The translations under genes were made by a program, and so were the position numbers. From contig JAVMKO010000001.1 of the NCBI GenBank assembly GCA_032164245.1, positions 163,237,434 to 163,301,433 on the forward strand: DNA of 64,000 nucleotides, read 5' to 3'. The notes under the pieces were generated by a model. It did not search any database and was not told the origin of the DNA. It saw only the letters and a list, made by a program, of their open reading frames with translations. The first letter of the stretch is position 1, and each line of letters starts with the position of its first letter. The stretch comes from Sternotherus odoratus (taxonomy: Eukaryota; Chordata; Testudines; Kinosternidae). Of the stretch, positions 24,110 through 36,115 are shown in pieces.

Positions 24110-25560
24110 AACAAGGTCGTTACAAAAGCTAAGAATGATACAGATGTTTCCAAGTGATTGTGCACATATACAGTTTCACTGCCGGTATGTGTGTGCCCAG
24201 TGTACTCTTCTTGGAGACTTTGCCAGCAGTGCCACTAGGAGACACATGTGCCCCTGCTCTCCTTGGGCACTGAGCCAGAGCCAAAAAAGGGGCATGTCTG
24301 CTGTCTCCATCTCCATTCCTTCTTGCCACTTGTGCAATTAACCAGCAGGGAAGGTCAGAGGGTCACGGAATATATATGTGCACACCTCTCGAAAACCAAC
24401 AGTAACTGTGGGTAAGTCATCACTTTTCTCCTTCACTGATTGTGCACATAATATGTTCCACTGTGGGTGAATCTGTGGCAATTCCCTTGCAGGTGGTGGG
24501 GGACTTCAGATTATCTGAGTGGAGGCTACAATATTGATTTGCCAAAGTTAGAATAGTCCCGAAAGACCTGAGAGAAGGCATCATGTCTGGAAAATATGAT
24601 GACCATGTTGCTGCTTTGCTGATGTCTGTTATGGGAACGTTGCTCAAAAAGCCTGAGGAACCGGACTCAGCTGCTCTTTTTGGTGGAGGAGAGACTTCGG
24701 CAAAATGGTAACAAAAGTTTGATGCAGTCAGAAATCCTGTGTGAGAGATGCTGAGCTGTCACTGGTTGACCTTTGATTCTCTCGGTATAAGCTACAAAGA
24801 GCCTGAGAGAGGCTCTGAATGATTTAGTGCAGTCAAGTGAGAACACCAACGTTTTGCAGACATCCAAGTGAGCTGCTGGTGTTGGTGGACCCGTCCTGAG
24901 AGAATGGAATGATGATGTTGAAGCTGATAGTGCAGACCAGCTTGATAGTGCTGTTGAAGATGATAGTGCAGACCAGCTTGATAATGTTGATTGTGCACCA
25001 GCAGTGCCAGGTATGTTGATTACCTGGCAGATGCTGGCAGAGCCATTGGAACTGGATGTACTGATGGTGTCCAAGAAGCTGGAGTCTTCAATACCGGAGC
25101 CAGGTGTAATAGTGTGGGGTTTGGTACAGGTAAACAAATCAAACCTCTCAGAGATAGAAAAGTCAGCAGAGTTGAAGGCACCGAGACAGGTAGATGTTTA
25201 AGTGACTGGGCCTTTTGCAGCAGCAGTGTAGACAGTGCCATGACCGTCTGGACCAGCTGCAGTGATGATGGCAGCCCTGGTATTGATCAAGGTGCTAGAC
25301 TTGATGGTCCTGGAGGAGTAGGAGTCAGCGGTGCTGCCTCAGATGGAGCCAATGAGCACGTATGTGCGTGATGTTTTGAACCAGTTCTGGAGAACTTACT
25401 GGAGGGAAGACCTAGCTTTCGAGCATTTGTCAGCATAAGAACACTCAGAGCACATGAACGAGGAATGGCCGAGGAATGAAGTTTGTCATCTGACTTGTGT
25501 TTGGAGTCCCAAAGAGGTGGCGAGGCACTCCTCATGGACTCAGCATCTGCTGATTCATTG
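24110..25560 (-). mobile_element. Internally deleted DIRS-like retrotransposon
   Basis: The left part (about 24112-24430) has the order of DIRS terminal sequence seen at 34704-35050: 'acaaggt', a 'gtgattgtgcacat' motif, then an inverted partner and 'gtgattgtgcacataat'. Next, on the minus strand, come pieces of the tyrosine recombinase C-terminus: VPITDISKAATWSS at about 24590-24650 and RLFVAYTERIKGQPVTAQHL further upstream. Beyond about 24890 the sequence no longer matches the recombinase and looks gag-derived. RT and RNase H are missing, so this is a deletion derivative. Frames are broken. Boundaries are approximate. Confidence 0.6.
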
Positions 25561-26317
25561 TCTGAATATCTGAAGAGTGGGGAGAGGCAGACATGGTGAA
25601 CTCAACCAGCTCGTTCTCCTACAAGGTTCAGCGGCGGCACACGTGAGTCTCTGGTCCCTTGGTTTGGTTCCTTCTCTGTGGCCAGGTGGTGGGGCCACAC
25701 AGGGCTGTCCTGGGAGCACTGGAGAGGGCAGCAGGAAAGGTCAGCCTGTCTCTCTTGTTCCTTCTGATCTGCCACATACAAGTCTACATATGCAACTCCA
25801 TGCGTAGGTACTGGTGAACAATGTAGAACTGTAGGGGAACATTTTTCAAAGGCACATTGACAGGTGTTTAATTGCTTATTGGCTTTAAATAGAGCCAGGC
25901 ATCTAACTGCTTTTTGTGCCTTTGAAAATATCCCTCTTGATCCTTTCTTAATCCTAGAGCAACAACAGAATAGCCCTAGAATCAACTCACCTCAACAAAA
26001 AAGAAATTTTTGCCTTTGAAAAAATATCACCATGTCAGCGTTGCAAAATTTCAAAAGCCCTGGGGGAAACAGATATCCCTGACTTTTACAGTCTTGTTCA
26101 AAGGCAAGTTTTTGCTTTTATTAAAAAAAAAAAACAGGTTTCTTCATGATACTAAGTAAATAAACATTTTTAAAAATACATTTAAGTTCAGCTGTTTAAA
26201 ATTTTCACGTTGCATGGAAAACAGCATTAAATCACACCACAAAGTGCCTCAAGAGCATCATAAAATCTTGGGCCCTGATTCTGTAAAGACCTGTGAAGAC
26301 CAAGACTATAACGGGGC
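25561..26317. other. Gene-free stretch
   Basis: An A-rich run lies near 26120-26135. Part of 25561-25830 may be the right end of the preceding DIRS-like element ('catgcgtaggtactggtgaa'). Nothing else was recognised. Confidence 0.45.
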
Positions 26318-26572
26318 TCAAAATAGAACTAGATAAGTTCATGGAGGATAGGTCCATCAATGGCTATTAGCCAGGATGGGCAGGGATGGTGTGCCTAGCC
26401 TCTGGTTGCCAGAAGCTGGGAATGGGCGACAAGGGATGGATCACTTGATGATTACCTGTTCTGTTCATTCCCTCTGGGGCACCTGGCACTGACCACTGTG
26501 GGAAGACAAAATACTGGGCTAGATGGACCTTTGGTCGGACCCAGTATGGTCATTCTTGTGTTCTTATGACTT
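26318..26572 (+). mobile_element. CR1 LINE 3' end
   Basis: 'actgggctagatggaccttt' followed by 'cccagtatggtcattcttg' and 'tgttctta' is the conserved 3' terminus of a sauropsid CR1 subfamily, in plus orientation. About 250 bp remain, all 3' untranslated. Confidence 0.85.
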
Positions 26573-29500
26573 ACTCACATGCTTAACTTTGCACACCCAT
26601 CAGCTTCCACAAGATTATTCATATTATGCACGGTTGCACATCTGTGTAAAATCTTTGCCAGATTGGGGCCTTAATCTATACCACCAAGGAAAAATGGTTT
26701 TCCACTCACTCACTCTACTGCCAGCTTTCTCTCTCCTTCACACACCTTTGATTAGTACCAGCCTTGTTGTGCTTCTTTCTGAGCCATTGATACCTTATCA
26801 CTCATCTTTTTTTTTCTTTAGTGGTTTTTCTCAAAGTAAGTATTTCTGTTGATACTACAGCAAATTGTGTAATGTTCTGCACCTCTTCCAATAATAAACA
26901 ATTGATCCAAATTGATAGACCTTCTGATGAGGAGAGGGATAGGCTAGTATCATCAATCACTCTTTTCAAAAGTGTTTATTTGTCTTGCTAGGTTTCTTTA
27001 AAAAAAATAATAGTGGCAACTTGGAAATTGAGTCCTCAATTGCTATGAGCCTCAGGGAGATTTTGGTTTATGAAAAGGCCCGTATCCCATCATCAAACAC
27101 ACAAACTCTACCGTCTCTTTATGAAAATGCTTTTTTAGGGTTAAAGATAGTACTCTTAGCACTCTGAACTATTAAAATAACCTTGTGCTTCACCCACCTT
27201 GAGGAATACAACATTCTGGATAGGTTTGTGGCCCTCTCAACATGAGAAAGTGTTCTGATTTCCAGATAAAAATCTGAGATCAAATGTTTGTGCTCTGCGG
27301 AGCCATCGGCTGTTACACGTACAGCTTCCCAGCTGCACAACAGGGCATCTAATAAACTAATGAAGGAAATGAGCAGAATAGCCTGGATTTTAGTATCCCT
27401 GCTAACTTGGGCATCTACCAAATGAACGTTGGCTGAAGCTGGAGTCATTTAATTGCATTGCCAGAAGCCAGTCATTGCTCAGATCAGTCCATAGTAGACC
27501 TGCATTGGTCTCTAATACAGTCAAATTTGCAATATGTTTATGCAGCGCTTGTAAAACATTCAACATGTTACTCTCAGAGCTGGAGTCAGGTGAAGATGGC
27601 TGGACAGCCTAATGCAAGTCTGAAAATGGGGCACTCCACAAAGGTGCAGATTTAAGTCTATTTTTGTTATGGAATATATTTTAAGAGGAGCTCCCTTCAG
27701 AAGTGTCTCCTCCTGAGAAATATTATGATTTTCCATAGCACAATGGATGATAGCTCTGAAAATGAATGTGGGGTGGGGAGTGGGGGAGAACACAGATAAA
27801 CAAAAAATTTGGTCAGTGGTTTTTATGTGTACTTATTTTAGTATATGGGTGGGAACAAGGTGGCACATAAGCAGACCCCAAACTTAACTGTACTACAAAT
27901 TACTCACAGATCTCCTGATTGAAGACAGTTTCTAGAATCTGTTTTGGTTTTGATTTTAAAGTTGGTACAGCCCATCTGGTGCAATATCGTAAGATGTAGT
28001 CCAAGGAACCAGAAGACTTGGCATCTGCAGCTAGTAAGAGGCATGCAGCTCAGCCAAACTGCAGTGCAAGCAGCAGCCAAGTGCCAATACTTTTTTAGGG
28101 CGTATTTACAGGAGTTCCAGCACCAGTCACACAGCCTTGCTGATTCTGCAATGTTAACTTGGGAAGTACTGCATTCGGGGGGCGAGCACTGCCGTTCAGA
28201 TTGGCCCCGGAGAGAAAAACGATAACCCCAGCTGCTGTCATCCTAGCAAATGAATATTTTTTATGATGGTCATAGAAGTGAACCTTGTGACTGAAGCGAG
28301 TCGTACAATAGTGCTCATGAGCTCCTTTCAGGTTCACGGTGGTAGGTACTGTGCAAACACATACAAAGATAGGACCCCTGCCCCCAAACAATTTATAATC
28401 TTAGGCCCCAAGTCAGGAAAGGACTTGAGAACATCTTAAATCCATCCCCATTCAGGACAACACTTAATACACACCTACGTCCCTTTGATCTCAATGGGAA
28501 ATGAGCATTTAAATGTATACTTTCCTCAACAGGGCGTGAATCAGGTTCTAAGAATTATCCCAAAGTTTGAGAGAGTTTGGATCCTGAGTTCCGGATTGGG
28601 CCCATCTCTACTTAAAATCTGATTTGTTCTTTTAGCCTTCCTCTCTGGTCTCTCCAGTGCAGTTTGCTCACATGGCTGGAGCTGATCCCTAATTGCCTGG
28701 ATTGTAGTTTAAATTGCTTGAGGCGGAGAGCTCAGTTTTGTAAAGCACATGTACTGTGACCCCGTGATTGTAAATGAATAGAAAATAACAGCTTTTAACC
28801 TGAGTGATTCTTCCCGCCCTGGTTCCCACAGGCAGTCCACACATCCGCTGGGACTCATCAGATGTCATCAGCACCTTTGAGAGTAACATATACAAGACAG
28901 GCGAGCCAGGCACACCTTGCTTCCTTGTTAGCATTCTCTGAGATACAACCCGGGGCCACATGCTGACATGTGCAATGAAACCCCAAGGGACTGGAGCAAT
29001 CTGACTGGAGCTCCAGGGTAAGTACAGTTTACCTTGATGGTGGTGTTTATCTGGAAATGAGGTCAAAGGGCAGCTGGATTATGAGGATGGAAGTGACTTA
29101 AGTTACTGAGCAGTTATATTATATAGAATAAAAAGTTCAGTTATTACCATCCAGAAGAGCATAAATGAATCCTGCTCCTGAAATTAGTGCTGCCCCCTCT
29201 CTGGGCTCCAGGCAGTAATAAAGGAAGACAAGCTCCTTGCTAAACTTCTTTCCTACATAATGCGATTTGGCTAAGAGATCAGTAGCATCATATGACCCTT
29301 AATATCTGTTATGCACAAATTTAGACTGACTTGAAAATACTCTCCTTAATTAGCAACTGGACATGTAAGCCACTCTGCTGTGAGCACTTATTATATACTG
29401 CACCACAAGATTACAGGACTAGGATCGGGAAGCTTTCTTACTGACCTACATACCGTAGCTATATTATAACAGCACTGGTCTATCATTAAGGCTGTGTCAA

Positions 29501-29814
29501 AGTTTCCATTGTACAAACCAGCCACAGAATCTCAGATTTTTTTGGGACCCACACTGCTCAAGTGTTTGGGTTTTGGTTTAGTTCAGCTAAGCCTCCAACA
29601 TATGAATGCTTATCAAAAAGTGTATCCAAATCTTCCTAGGAGCCCAACACCATGTAGAATAACCCTCCATTCCTGAAAGCTCCATCAAAGTGGACCACAG
29701 CCTACAGTAACCCAAAACTTCCCCACCATCACTTTACCTTGAATTGTCTTCTGAGAGCAGGGAGGCTTTAACCTACCCATAAGAAACAGTTACCTTTCTG
29801 TATCTGTCATTCTT
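26573..29814. other. Gene-free stretch
   Basis: No coding region recognised. Phrases near 28350-28550 look like old dispersed repeats that I cannot name. Several 90-125-codon open frames lack domains. Confidence 0.5.
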
Positions 29815-31130
29815 CAAGATCATAAAATCATAGATTAGGATTGGAAGAGACCTCAGGAGGTCATCTAGTACAATCCCCTACTCAAAGCAGGACCAATCCC
29901 CAACTAAATCATCCCAGCCAGGGCTTTGTTAAACTGGGCCTTCAAAACCTCTACGGATGGAGATTCCTCCACATCCCTATGTAACCCATTCCAGTGCTTC
30001 ACCACCCTTCTAGTGAAATAGTGTTTCCTAATATCCAACCTAGACCTCCCCCCAATGTAACTTGAGACCATTACTCCTTATTCAGTCATCTGCCACCACT
30101 GAGAATAGCCGAGCTCCATTCTCCTTGGAATCCCTTCAGGTAGTTGAAGGCTGCGATCAAATCCCCCCTCGCTCTTTTCTGCAGACTAAATAAGCCCAGT
30201 TCCCTCAGTCTCTTCTCATAAGTCATGTGCCTCAGCCCCCTAATCATTTTCATTGATCTCCTCTGGACTCTCTCCAATTTGTCCACATCCCTTCTGTAGA
30301 AGCGGACCAAAACTGGATGCAGTACTCCAGGTGTGGCTTCACCAGTGCTGAGTAGAGGGGAATAATTACTTCCCTTGATCTGCTGGCAATGGTCCTACTA
30401 ATACAGCCCAATATGCCATTAGTCTTCTTGGCAACAAGAGCACACTGTTGCCTCATATCCAGCTTCTCATCCACTGTAATCCCCAAGTCCTTTTCTGCAG
30501 AACTATTGCTTAGCCAGTTGGTCTCCAGCCTGTAGCAGTGCATGGGATTCTTCCTTCCTAAGTGCAGGACTCTACACTTGCCTTTGTTGAACCTCATCAG
30601 ATTTCTTTTGGCCCAATCCTCCAATTTGTCTAGGTCATTCTGGACCCTATCCCTACCCCTACCCTCCAGCATATCTACCTCTCCCCCCATTCTAGTGTCA
30701 TCTGCGAAACTGATGAGGGTGCAATTAATCCCATCATCCAGATAATTAATAAAGAAGTTGAACCAAACCAGCCACAGAACTGACCTCTTGGGCACTCCTC
30801 TTAATACCAGCTGCCAACTAGACGTTGAGCCATTGATCACTACCGGTTGAGCCTGACAATCTAGCCAACTTTCTATCCACCTTATAGTCCAGTCATCCAG
30901 CCCATGTTTTTTCAACTTGCTGGCAAGAATATTGTAGGAGAGACTGTATCAAAAGCTTTGCTAGTCAAGATATATCACATTCACCACTTTCCCTATATCC
31001 ACAGTCCTAGTTATCTCATTATAGAAGGCAATCTGGTTAGTTAGACATGACTTGCTTTTGTGAATCCATCTTGACTGTTCCTGATCACCTTCTTCTCCTC
31101 CAAGTGCTTCAAAATGGATTCCTTGAGGAC
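29815..31130 (-). pseudogene. CR1 LINE, 5'-truncated, reverse transcriptase remnant
   Basis: A CR1 non-LTR retrotransposon in minus orientation. Its conserved 3' end is at about 29815-29870. The reverse transcriptase is readable from about 31130 down to 30090, with YLDFSKAFDTV-type sequence at about 30960, then LVLRGVPKRSVL, the catalytic SFADDTR and LMRFNKGKCRVLHLGRKNP, followed in another frame by the C-terminal LERVQRRSMKMIRGL. The longest frame, 30250-30915, has 221 codons. The catalytic aspartates are present, but frames are shifted at about 30920-30960 and at about 30300, and the endonuclease half is missing. The 5' break coincides with the start of the old DIRS. Not functional. Confidence 0.9.
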
Positions 31131-32774
31131 CTGCTCTATGATGTTTTTGCACATGCCCATTCCACTGTAGGTGAGTGCACCCCAAGCATATGGGTATTGG
31201 AAACTTTTTCCTCCTCAGTGGTACCTGTCAGGACAGCTTGAGCTCCCTCCGTTGCTTGCACGCCACTGTGTGTAGGTATAATGGGTGGAGACACCTCTCA
31301 AACTCCCTTCAGTTCCTTCGTACTGGATAGTCTCCAACAGAAAGAGAAAAGAGGGTGAGTCGAGGAACGGACATATGCAACACCTCTTGAAGAACGACAG
31401 TTATGGAAAGACAGGTAAAAGTTTCTTCTACTTCAGGTGATTGTACATGTATGTTCACCTGTAGGTGACACACAAATAGATCAGTTGGGAGGTGGGCTCA
31501 GAATCTATTTGAACAGTGATTATAGAAAACCATGTCTGATTCTGGCATCGTTCTTGGCTTGATGGGCTATAGAGTCATGAGAAGCAAACGCGTGTACCGA
31601 TGACCAAGTTGCCACTTAGCAAATGACGAGAATGTGTACTTGTGCCAGGAAAGCAGCTGAGGCTGCATGATCTCTAGTTGAATGGGCCAATATGCTAGCT
31701 GGAGAAGTACATTAGTCAAGTTGTAGCAAAAACAAACACAAGAAGAAGTCCAGGGGGAGAGTCTGAGAGGATACTGCATGGCCCTTCGCTCTGTTGGCCA
31801 TTGTGACAAACACCTGTGATGAAACTTAAATGGCTTAGTCAGGTAAAAGGCTAAAGTTCTTCTAACATCTAATGAATAAAGTCTGACTTTGTGAGTATGA
31901 GACTGTGGGAAAAAAGTTGGAAAATGGTTTACCTACTTAACATGAAATTCGGAGGCCACTTTTGTCAGGAACATACGGTGAAAGAGAAGGTAAACCTTAT
32001 CCTTACAGAAAACTGTACGGGGAGGCTCTGATACCAATGCTTTCAACTCACCCATTCTCCTTGCTGAGGTAACTGTGATTAAAAACACCACTTTCATAGA
32101 AATGACAAGTTGCCAGTGGTCCAAAGGGTGGCCCCATTAATTTTTCTAGTGCCACATTCAGGACGCACTGGGAAACAGGCTCTTGCACGTGTCCCTTCAG
32201 AAACCTGACAGCTATGGGGTGGGGAAAAGATCTACTATACAGGGGTGGATGGAAAACAGATATCTGTCAAATGGACCTTGATAGAGCTAACTGCCAGGCT
32301 TTGATGTGTTAGGTACAGAAGATGGATGGGAGTTTGCTCTGGAGGAACACTTTACTTGTGGAACTGGATGGGAAACACACTTCCATTTAGGCAGGTAAGT
32401 CCCTCTGGTGGAAGGTTTTCTGGCATTGAGAGGCACAAGATGTGCTTTTAGTTTCATGATAAAGCCCTGCAGCTTCTGGAATCTTGACTGCAATAGAAAT
32501 GCTCTGGCTTTCATAGAGTCCAGGACCACGCTGATAAATTCTGTTCTTTGCACGGGATTCAGAGGGATTTGTCCAGACTGAGCAGAGGCCCCGTGGTGTA
32601 GGAGGAGGACTGGTTGATGATCATACTGGACAGCACTTGCAACTCAGACCAGCCTCTTACCAGCCAGTCATCTAGGCAAGGGAATGGATGGACCCCAATT
32701 TCCAAAGACACACAGCTACCACTGCCATGCATTTTGTGAAAACACGAGGGGCAGCTGACAGGCTGAATGGACGT
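31131..32774 (-). mobile_element. Old DIRS retrotransposon, left half (recombinase and RT C-terminal end)
   Basis: It starts with a DIRS terminal motif ('cccattccactgtaggtgag', compare 34753-34770) and holds an inverted partner at about 31370-31460. Minus-strand fragments follow: the recombinase arginine motif ITVTSARRMGELKAL (31933-32124), the recombinase N-terminal NARKPSTRGTYLPKW (about 32420), and RT motif C as CLDDWLVRGWS (about 32640-32690) next to SLSAAPRVFTKCMAV (about 32715-32770). Frames are broken throughout. The other half resumes at 41591, so this element was split by the insertion of 32775-41590. Confidence 0.75.
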
Positions 32775-34703
32775 TAGGCTTACCACCTTTCTAATGACTG
32801 GTCACTGGACCTCCGAGGCAATGGTGCCGTCTCCCTAGTTTAGCAACCACCTGCCAGGACCAGACTAACCTTTTGTGGGTCTGGCACCAAACATATCTGT
32901 GGGCCCCCATGTGGGCAAAGAGTATGGCATGGGAAGGTCGTCTCCCAGAAGAAGGGGCCAGCCAGGGGCAATGGGGCATCCTATAGTGGGGCTGGCCCAA
33001 TGCAAGGGCACTGTATACAAAACAGCAGTTGCCAGATGCACACGGGCCCACCCAGACCTGTCTGTCAGCATACCCCTGTCCCTCGGGGGTTGGCCTATGG
33101 CGTGCCACACATCCCCTGACTCCCTATGCCCAGAGTCCCCCACACAGACCCTACACCACAAATACACACCAGCCTACACACCACCCCCCTGCCCAGCACT
33201 CCCCTCCCACCCACCCACAGGGGTACCACTACTTCCCAATGCACTTCCCCACAGGCCACCACCATAACTACACAGCACCCCATTCAGACCCCCCACTGCC
33301 CAGCATCCCAACACACACACCTCCCCAAGAGAACCCCCCACTGGCCAGAAGGTCCCCTCCCCACACCTCCAGAGACCCACTGCCTCACACCCTGCCCCCT
33401 GGCCACACTCAGCGGCTCTGCTGGAAGGTGATGGTGTCTGCCAGACTGAGCTGGCGGCACGTCTGAGGCCAGTCCAGTGCCAGGGCGGGCAGTCACTTTG
33501 GCCTCTTGGGACAGGGGCAGTTAGTCAGGTCAGGGTCTGCCCCCACCCTGGCCGGACTCCTTCAAGACCCACTTGCCTGGAGATAGGGTGACCGTACATC
33601 CCTGTTTGGCTGGGACAGTTCTCCTTTTAAGCTCCATCCTGGCCATCCTGACTATTTATTTATTTATTTTTTTGACAAAAACGGGGATTTATCCCATTTG
33701 CTCTCGCCCACTGATCAGTTGGCAACTGAAAATGAACAAATGCCCAGTTTACCAAAAAAGTCCAGTGCGCCCCCTCGGCAGGGCATGGAGGCACGTGTAT
33801 GGGGGGGGGGGGTGATGATGTGAGGTGTCAGGCAGCAGGGCTTTGGGGGTCAGCCCCAGGTAGAAGGGAGCTTGGGGGTCAGCCCCAGTAGCGTATTTAG
33901 AGTTAGTGGGGTCCTGTGCTTAGCTTCATGTTGGGGCTCATCCTTGTGACCCAGTCAAAAAAAGGAATATTCTCTCATCTCCCCTCACCTGTTTTTTCAT
34001 TCTTTTTTCTTCATCCTCCTCCTATAAGTAATAGCAAGTAAATGAAAATAAAGGGAGGTACCTTGTTTTTGTAATCTAACTTATTTTTTCACCACTTAAA
34101 AATCACTGAGGGGCTCTGTGGACCACTTAACGATCTTTCCCAATATTGTTTGCACCGTTAACTAACTATTGTAACACACTTTGGATAAAAAAAAAAAAGA
34201 AAAAAAAAGGAGCCCTTTATTTAAAAAAAAAAATGTAAAAAAAACCATGGGGGTGCAGAGTCTGAGAGGGAGTTGGGGTGCAGGAGCAGGCTGGGGGTTG
34301 GGGTGCAGGGTCTGGCCAGGAGCTAGAATGAGGTAGGGGGTTCAGGGTTGGGACAGGAGGTTGGGGTGTGACGTGTTTCCCTGGGGCAGCTACCGTTTGG
34401 TGTGAGGGGTGCAGGTGGGAATGTGGGTGGGGGTGCAGGAGCTCCCGTTTGGTGCTCAGAGTGGGGGTGGGGATGTGGGGGTTGTGCAGGAGTCAGGGCT
34501 GGGGTCGTGGGGGTAGGTGAGGGGTGTGCGTGCAGGAGTCAGGGCAGGAGGCCGGTGGTGTGGACTGGGGTTGTGGCAGTGCTCCCAGCCCTCCAGAGGC
34601 CCCTCCACCTCTTCTCTGCCGCCTCCCGCTACACCTCAGAGCACTGGCAAACAGCTGTCTGGTGGCAGGGGAAGCACTGGTAGGAAGCGGGAGAAGCGGG
34701 AAA

Positions 34704-35004
34704 ACAAGGTTACTTACCTGTAACTGTTGTTCTTCGAGATGTGTTGCTCACATCCATTCCACTATAGGTTAGGCACGCGCTGCGGGCCTGGTTGCCGGGT
34801 AGATTTTCCCCTAGCTGCAGACTGGGTGAGCAGGGAGCCCCCTGGAGTGGCGCCACTGAGGCACTCTATAAGTACCCCTGCGACACAGTCTGGCCCTCAG
34901 TTCCTTCTTTGCCGGCTAAACCGACAGTGGGGAAGGAGGGTGGGTTTGGAATGGATGTGAGCAACACATCTCGAAGAACAACAGTTACAGGTAAGTAACC
35001 TTGT
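34704..35004. repeat. 58-bp perfect inverted repeat at the left end of the young DIRS
   Basis: 34704-34761 and 34947-35004 are exact reverse complements separated by 185 nt. Just beyond, 35008-35045 repeats in direct orientation the inverse of the far right terminus (about 40980-41012). This fits the internal complementary region that DIRS elements use to template replacement of their ends. Confidence 0.85.
34867..34872 (+). promoter_or_regulatory. TATA-like box in left inverted terminal repeat
   Basis: TATAAG within 'ctctataagtacccctg', pointing into the element on the plus strand. Its twin is at 40869-40874. Activity is an inference. Confidence 0.35.
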
Positions 35005-35061
35005 TTTCTTCTTCGAGTGATTGCTCACATGCATTCCACTATAGGTGACTGCAAGCAATAC

Positions 35062-36115
35062 CTAGGAGGTGGGGTCGGGTTGACCCATTGCTGATCGTAA
35101 GACCGCTGACCCAAACGCCGCATCGTCCCTGGTCTGCTGGACTATGGCGTAGTGGGCGGCGAAGGTATGGACGGAGGACCAGGTAGCCGCCCTGCAGATG
35201 TCCGTAATAGGGACTCCCTCCCGGAAGGCCGCAGAGGACGCCTGCGCTCTCGTGGAGTGTGCTGTTACTCTCTCAAGCGGCTTGTCCGCGAGTTCATAAC
35301 AGGTGTGAATGCACGAGGTAATCCAGGAGGAGAGCCTTTGGGCTGAAACTGGCTGGCCCTTCATCCTCTCCGCAACTGCCACGAAAAGTTGGGTTGTTTT
35401 CCTGAATTGCTTTGTTCTATCTAAATAAAAAGCAAGAGCCCTCCTAACGTCCAACGTGTGTAATTGCTGTTCCCTTCCAGAGGTGTGTGGCTTAGGATAA
35501 AAGACTGGGAGACAAATGTCTTGATTAACATGGAAGGGAGAGACCACCTTAGGCAGGAAGGCCGGGTGGGGACGTAGCTGAACCTTGTCCTTATGAAAGA
35601 TAGTGTAGAGCGGCTCGGAGGTCAGTGCACGGATCTCTGACACTCTACGAGCCGAGGTGATAGCTACTAGGAATGCCACCTTCCAGGAAAGGTGTAGTAA
35701 GGAACACGTGGCGAGGGGCTCGAACGGGGGCATCGCGAGGCGTGAGAGCACAAGGTTGAGATCCCAAGGTGGAATGGGACGCTTGACGTTCGGATACAGC
35801 TTATCTAGACCCTTAAGGAAACGGTATACCACATGGTCGGAGAAGACTGAGTGGTTCGACTGACCCGGATGGAAAGCCGATATGGCAGCGAGGTGGACCC
35901 GGATAGTAGAGGTAGAAAGGCCCTGATTTCTGAGGCCTAACAGGTAGTCCAATATGCGTGGGATAATAGCCTCACTTGGAACGATGTCATGTTGTGTGCA
36001 CCAGGCAGAGAAACGGGTCCACTTGGCGGTATAGGTACTTCTGGTGGATGGTTTCCTACTACCCAGAAGGACGTTCTGTACCTCGGCTGAGCATAAGAGC
36101 TCAGGACCTCTCAGC
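35062..36115 (-). CDS. DIRS tyrosine recombinase
   Basis: The enzyme would insert the circular DIRS DNA by strand exchange through a covalent tyrosine-DNA link. The open frame runs from 37098 to 35062 (678 codons), but roughly its first 335 codons overlap the RNase H gene in another frame. The recombinase itself starts near codon 340 with SRKPSTRSTYTAKWTRF, the N-terminal DNA-binding helical domain. Catalytic residues are visible: arginine in ITSARRVSEIRAL (codons 484-485), HSTR giving His614 and Arg617, Trp640/His644 in ATWSSVHTF, and nucleophile Tyr650 in AAHYAIV. All expected positions are occupied and there is no internal stop, unlike the other genes of this element. The exact start is unknown; overlap with the upstream frame is normal for DIRS. 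Older copies of the same gene lie at 31.9-32.5 and 24.6-24.9 kb. Confidence 0.85.

Noticed and set aside
32865..33496. Proline/histidine-rich frames on both strands
   Set aside because: C-rich repetitive DNA inside the hAT-like element; no start context, domain or splice pattern.
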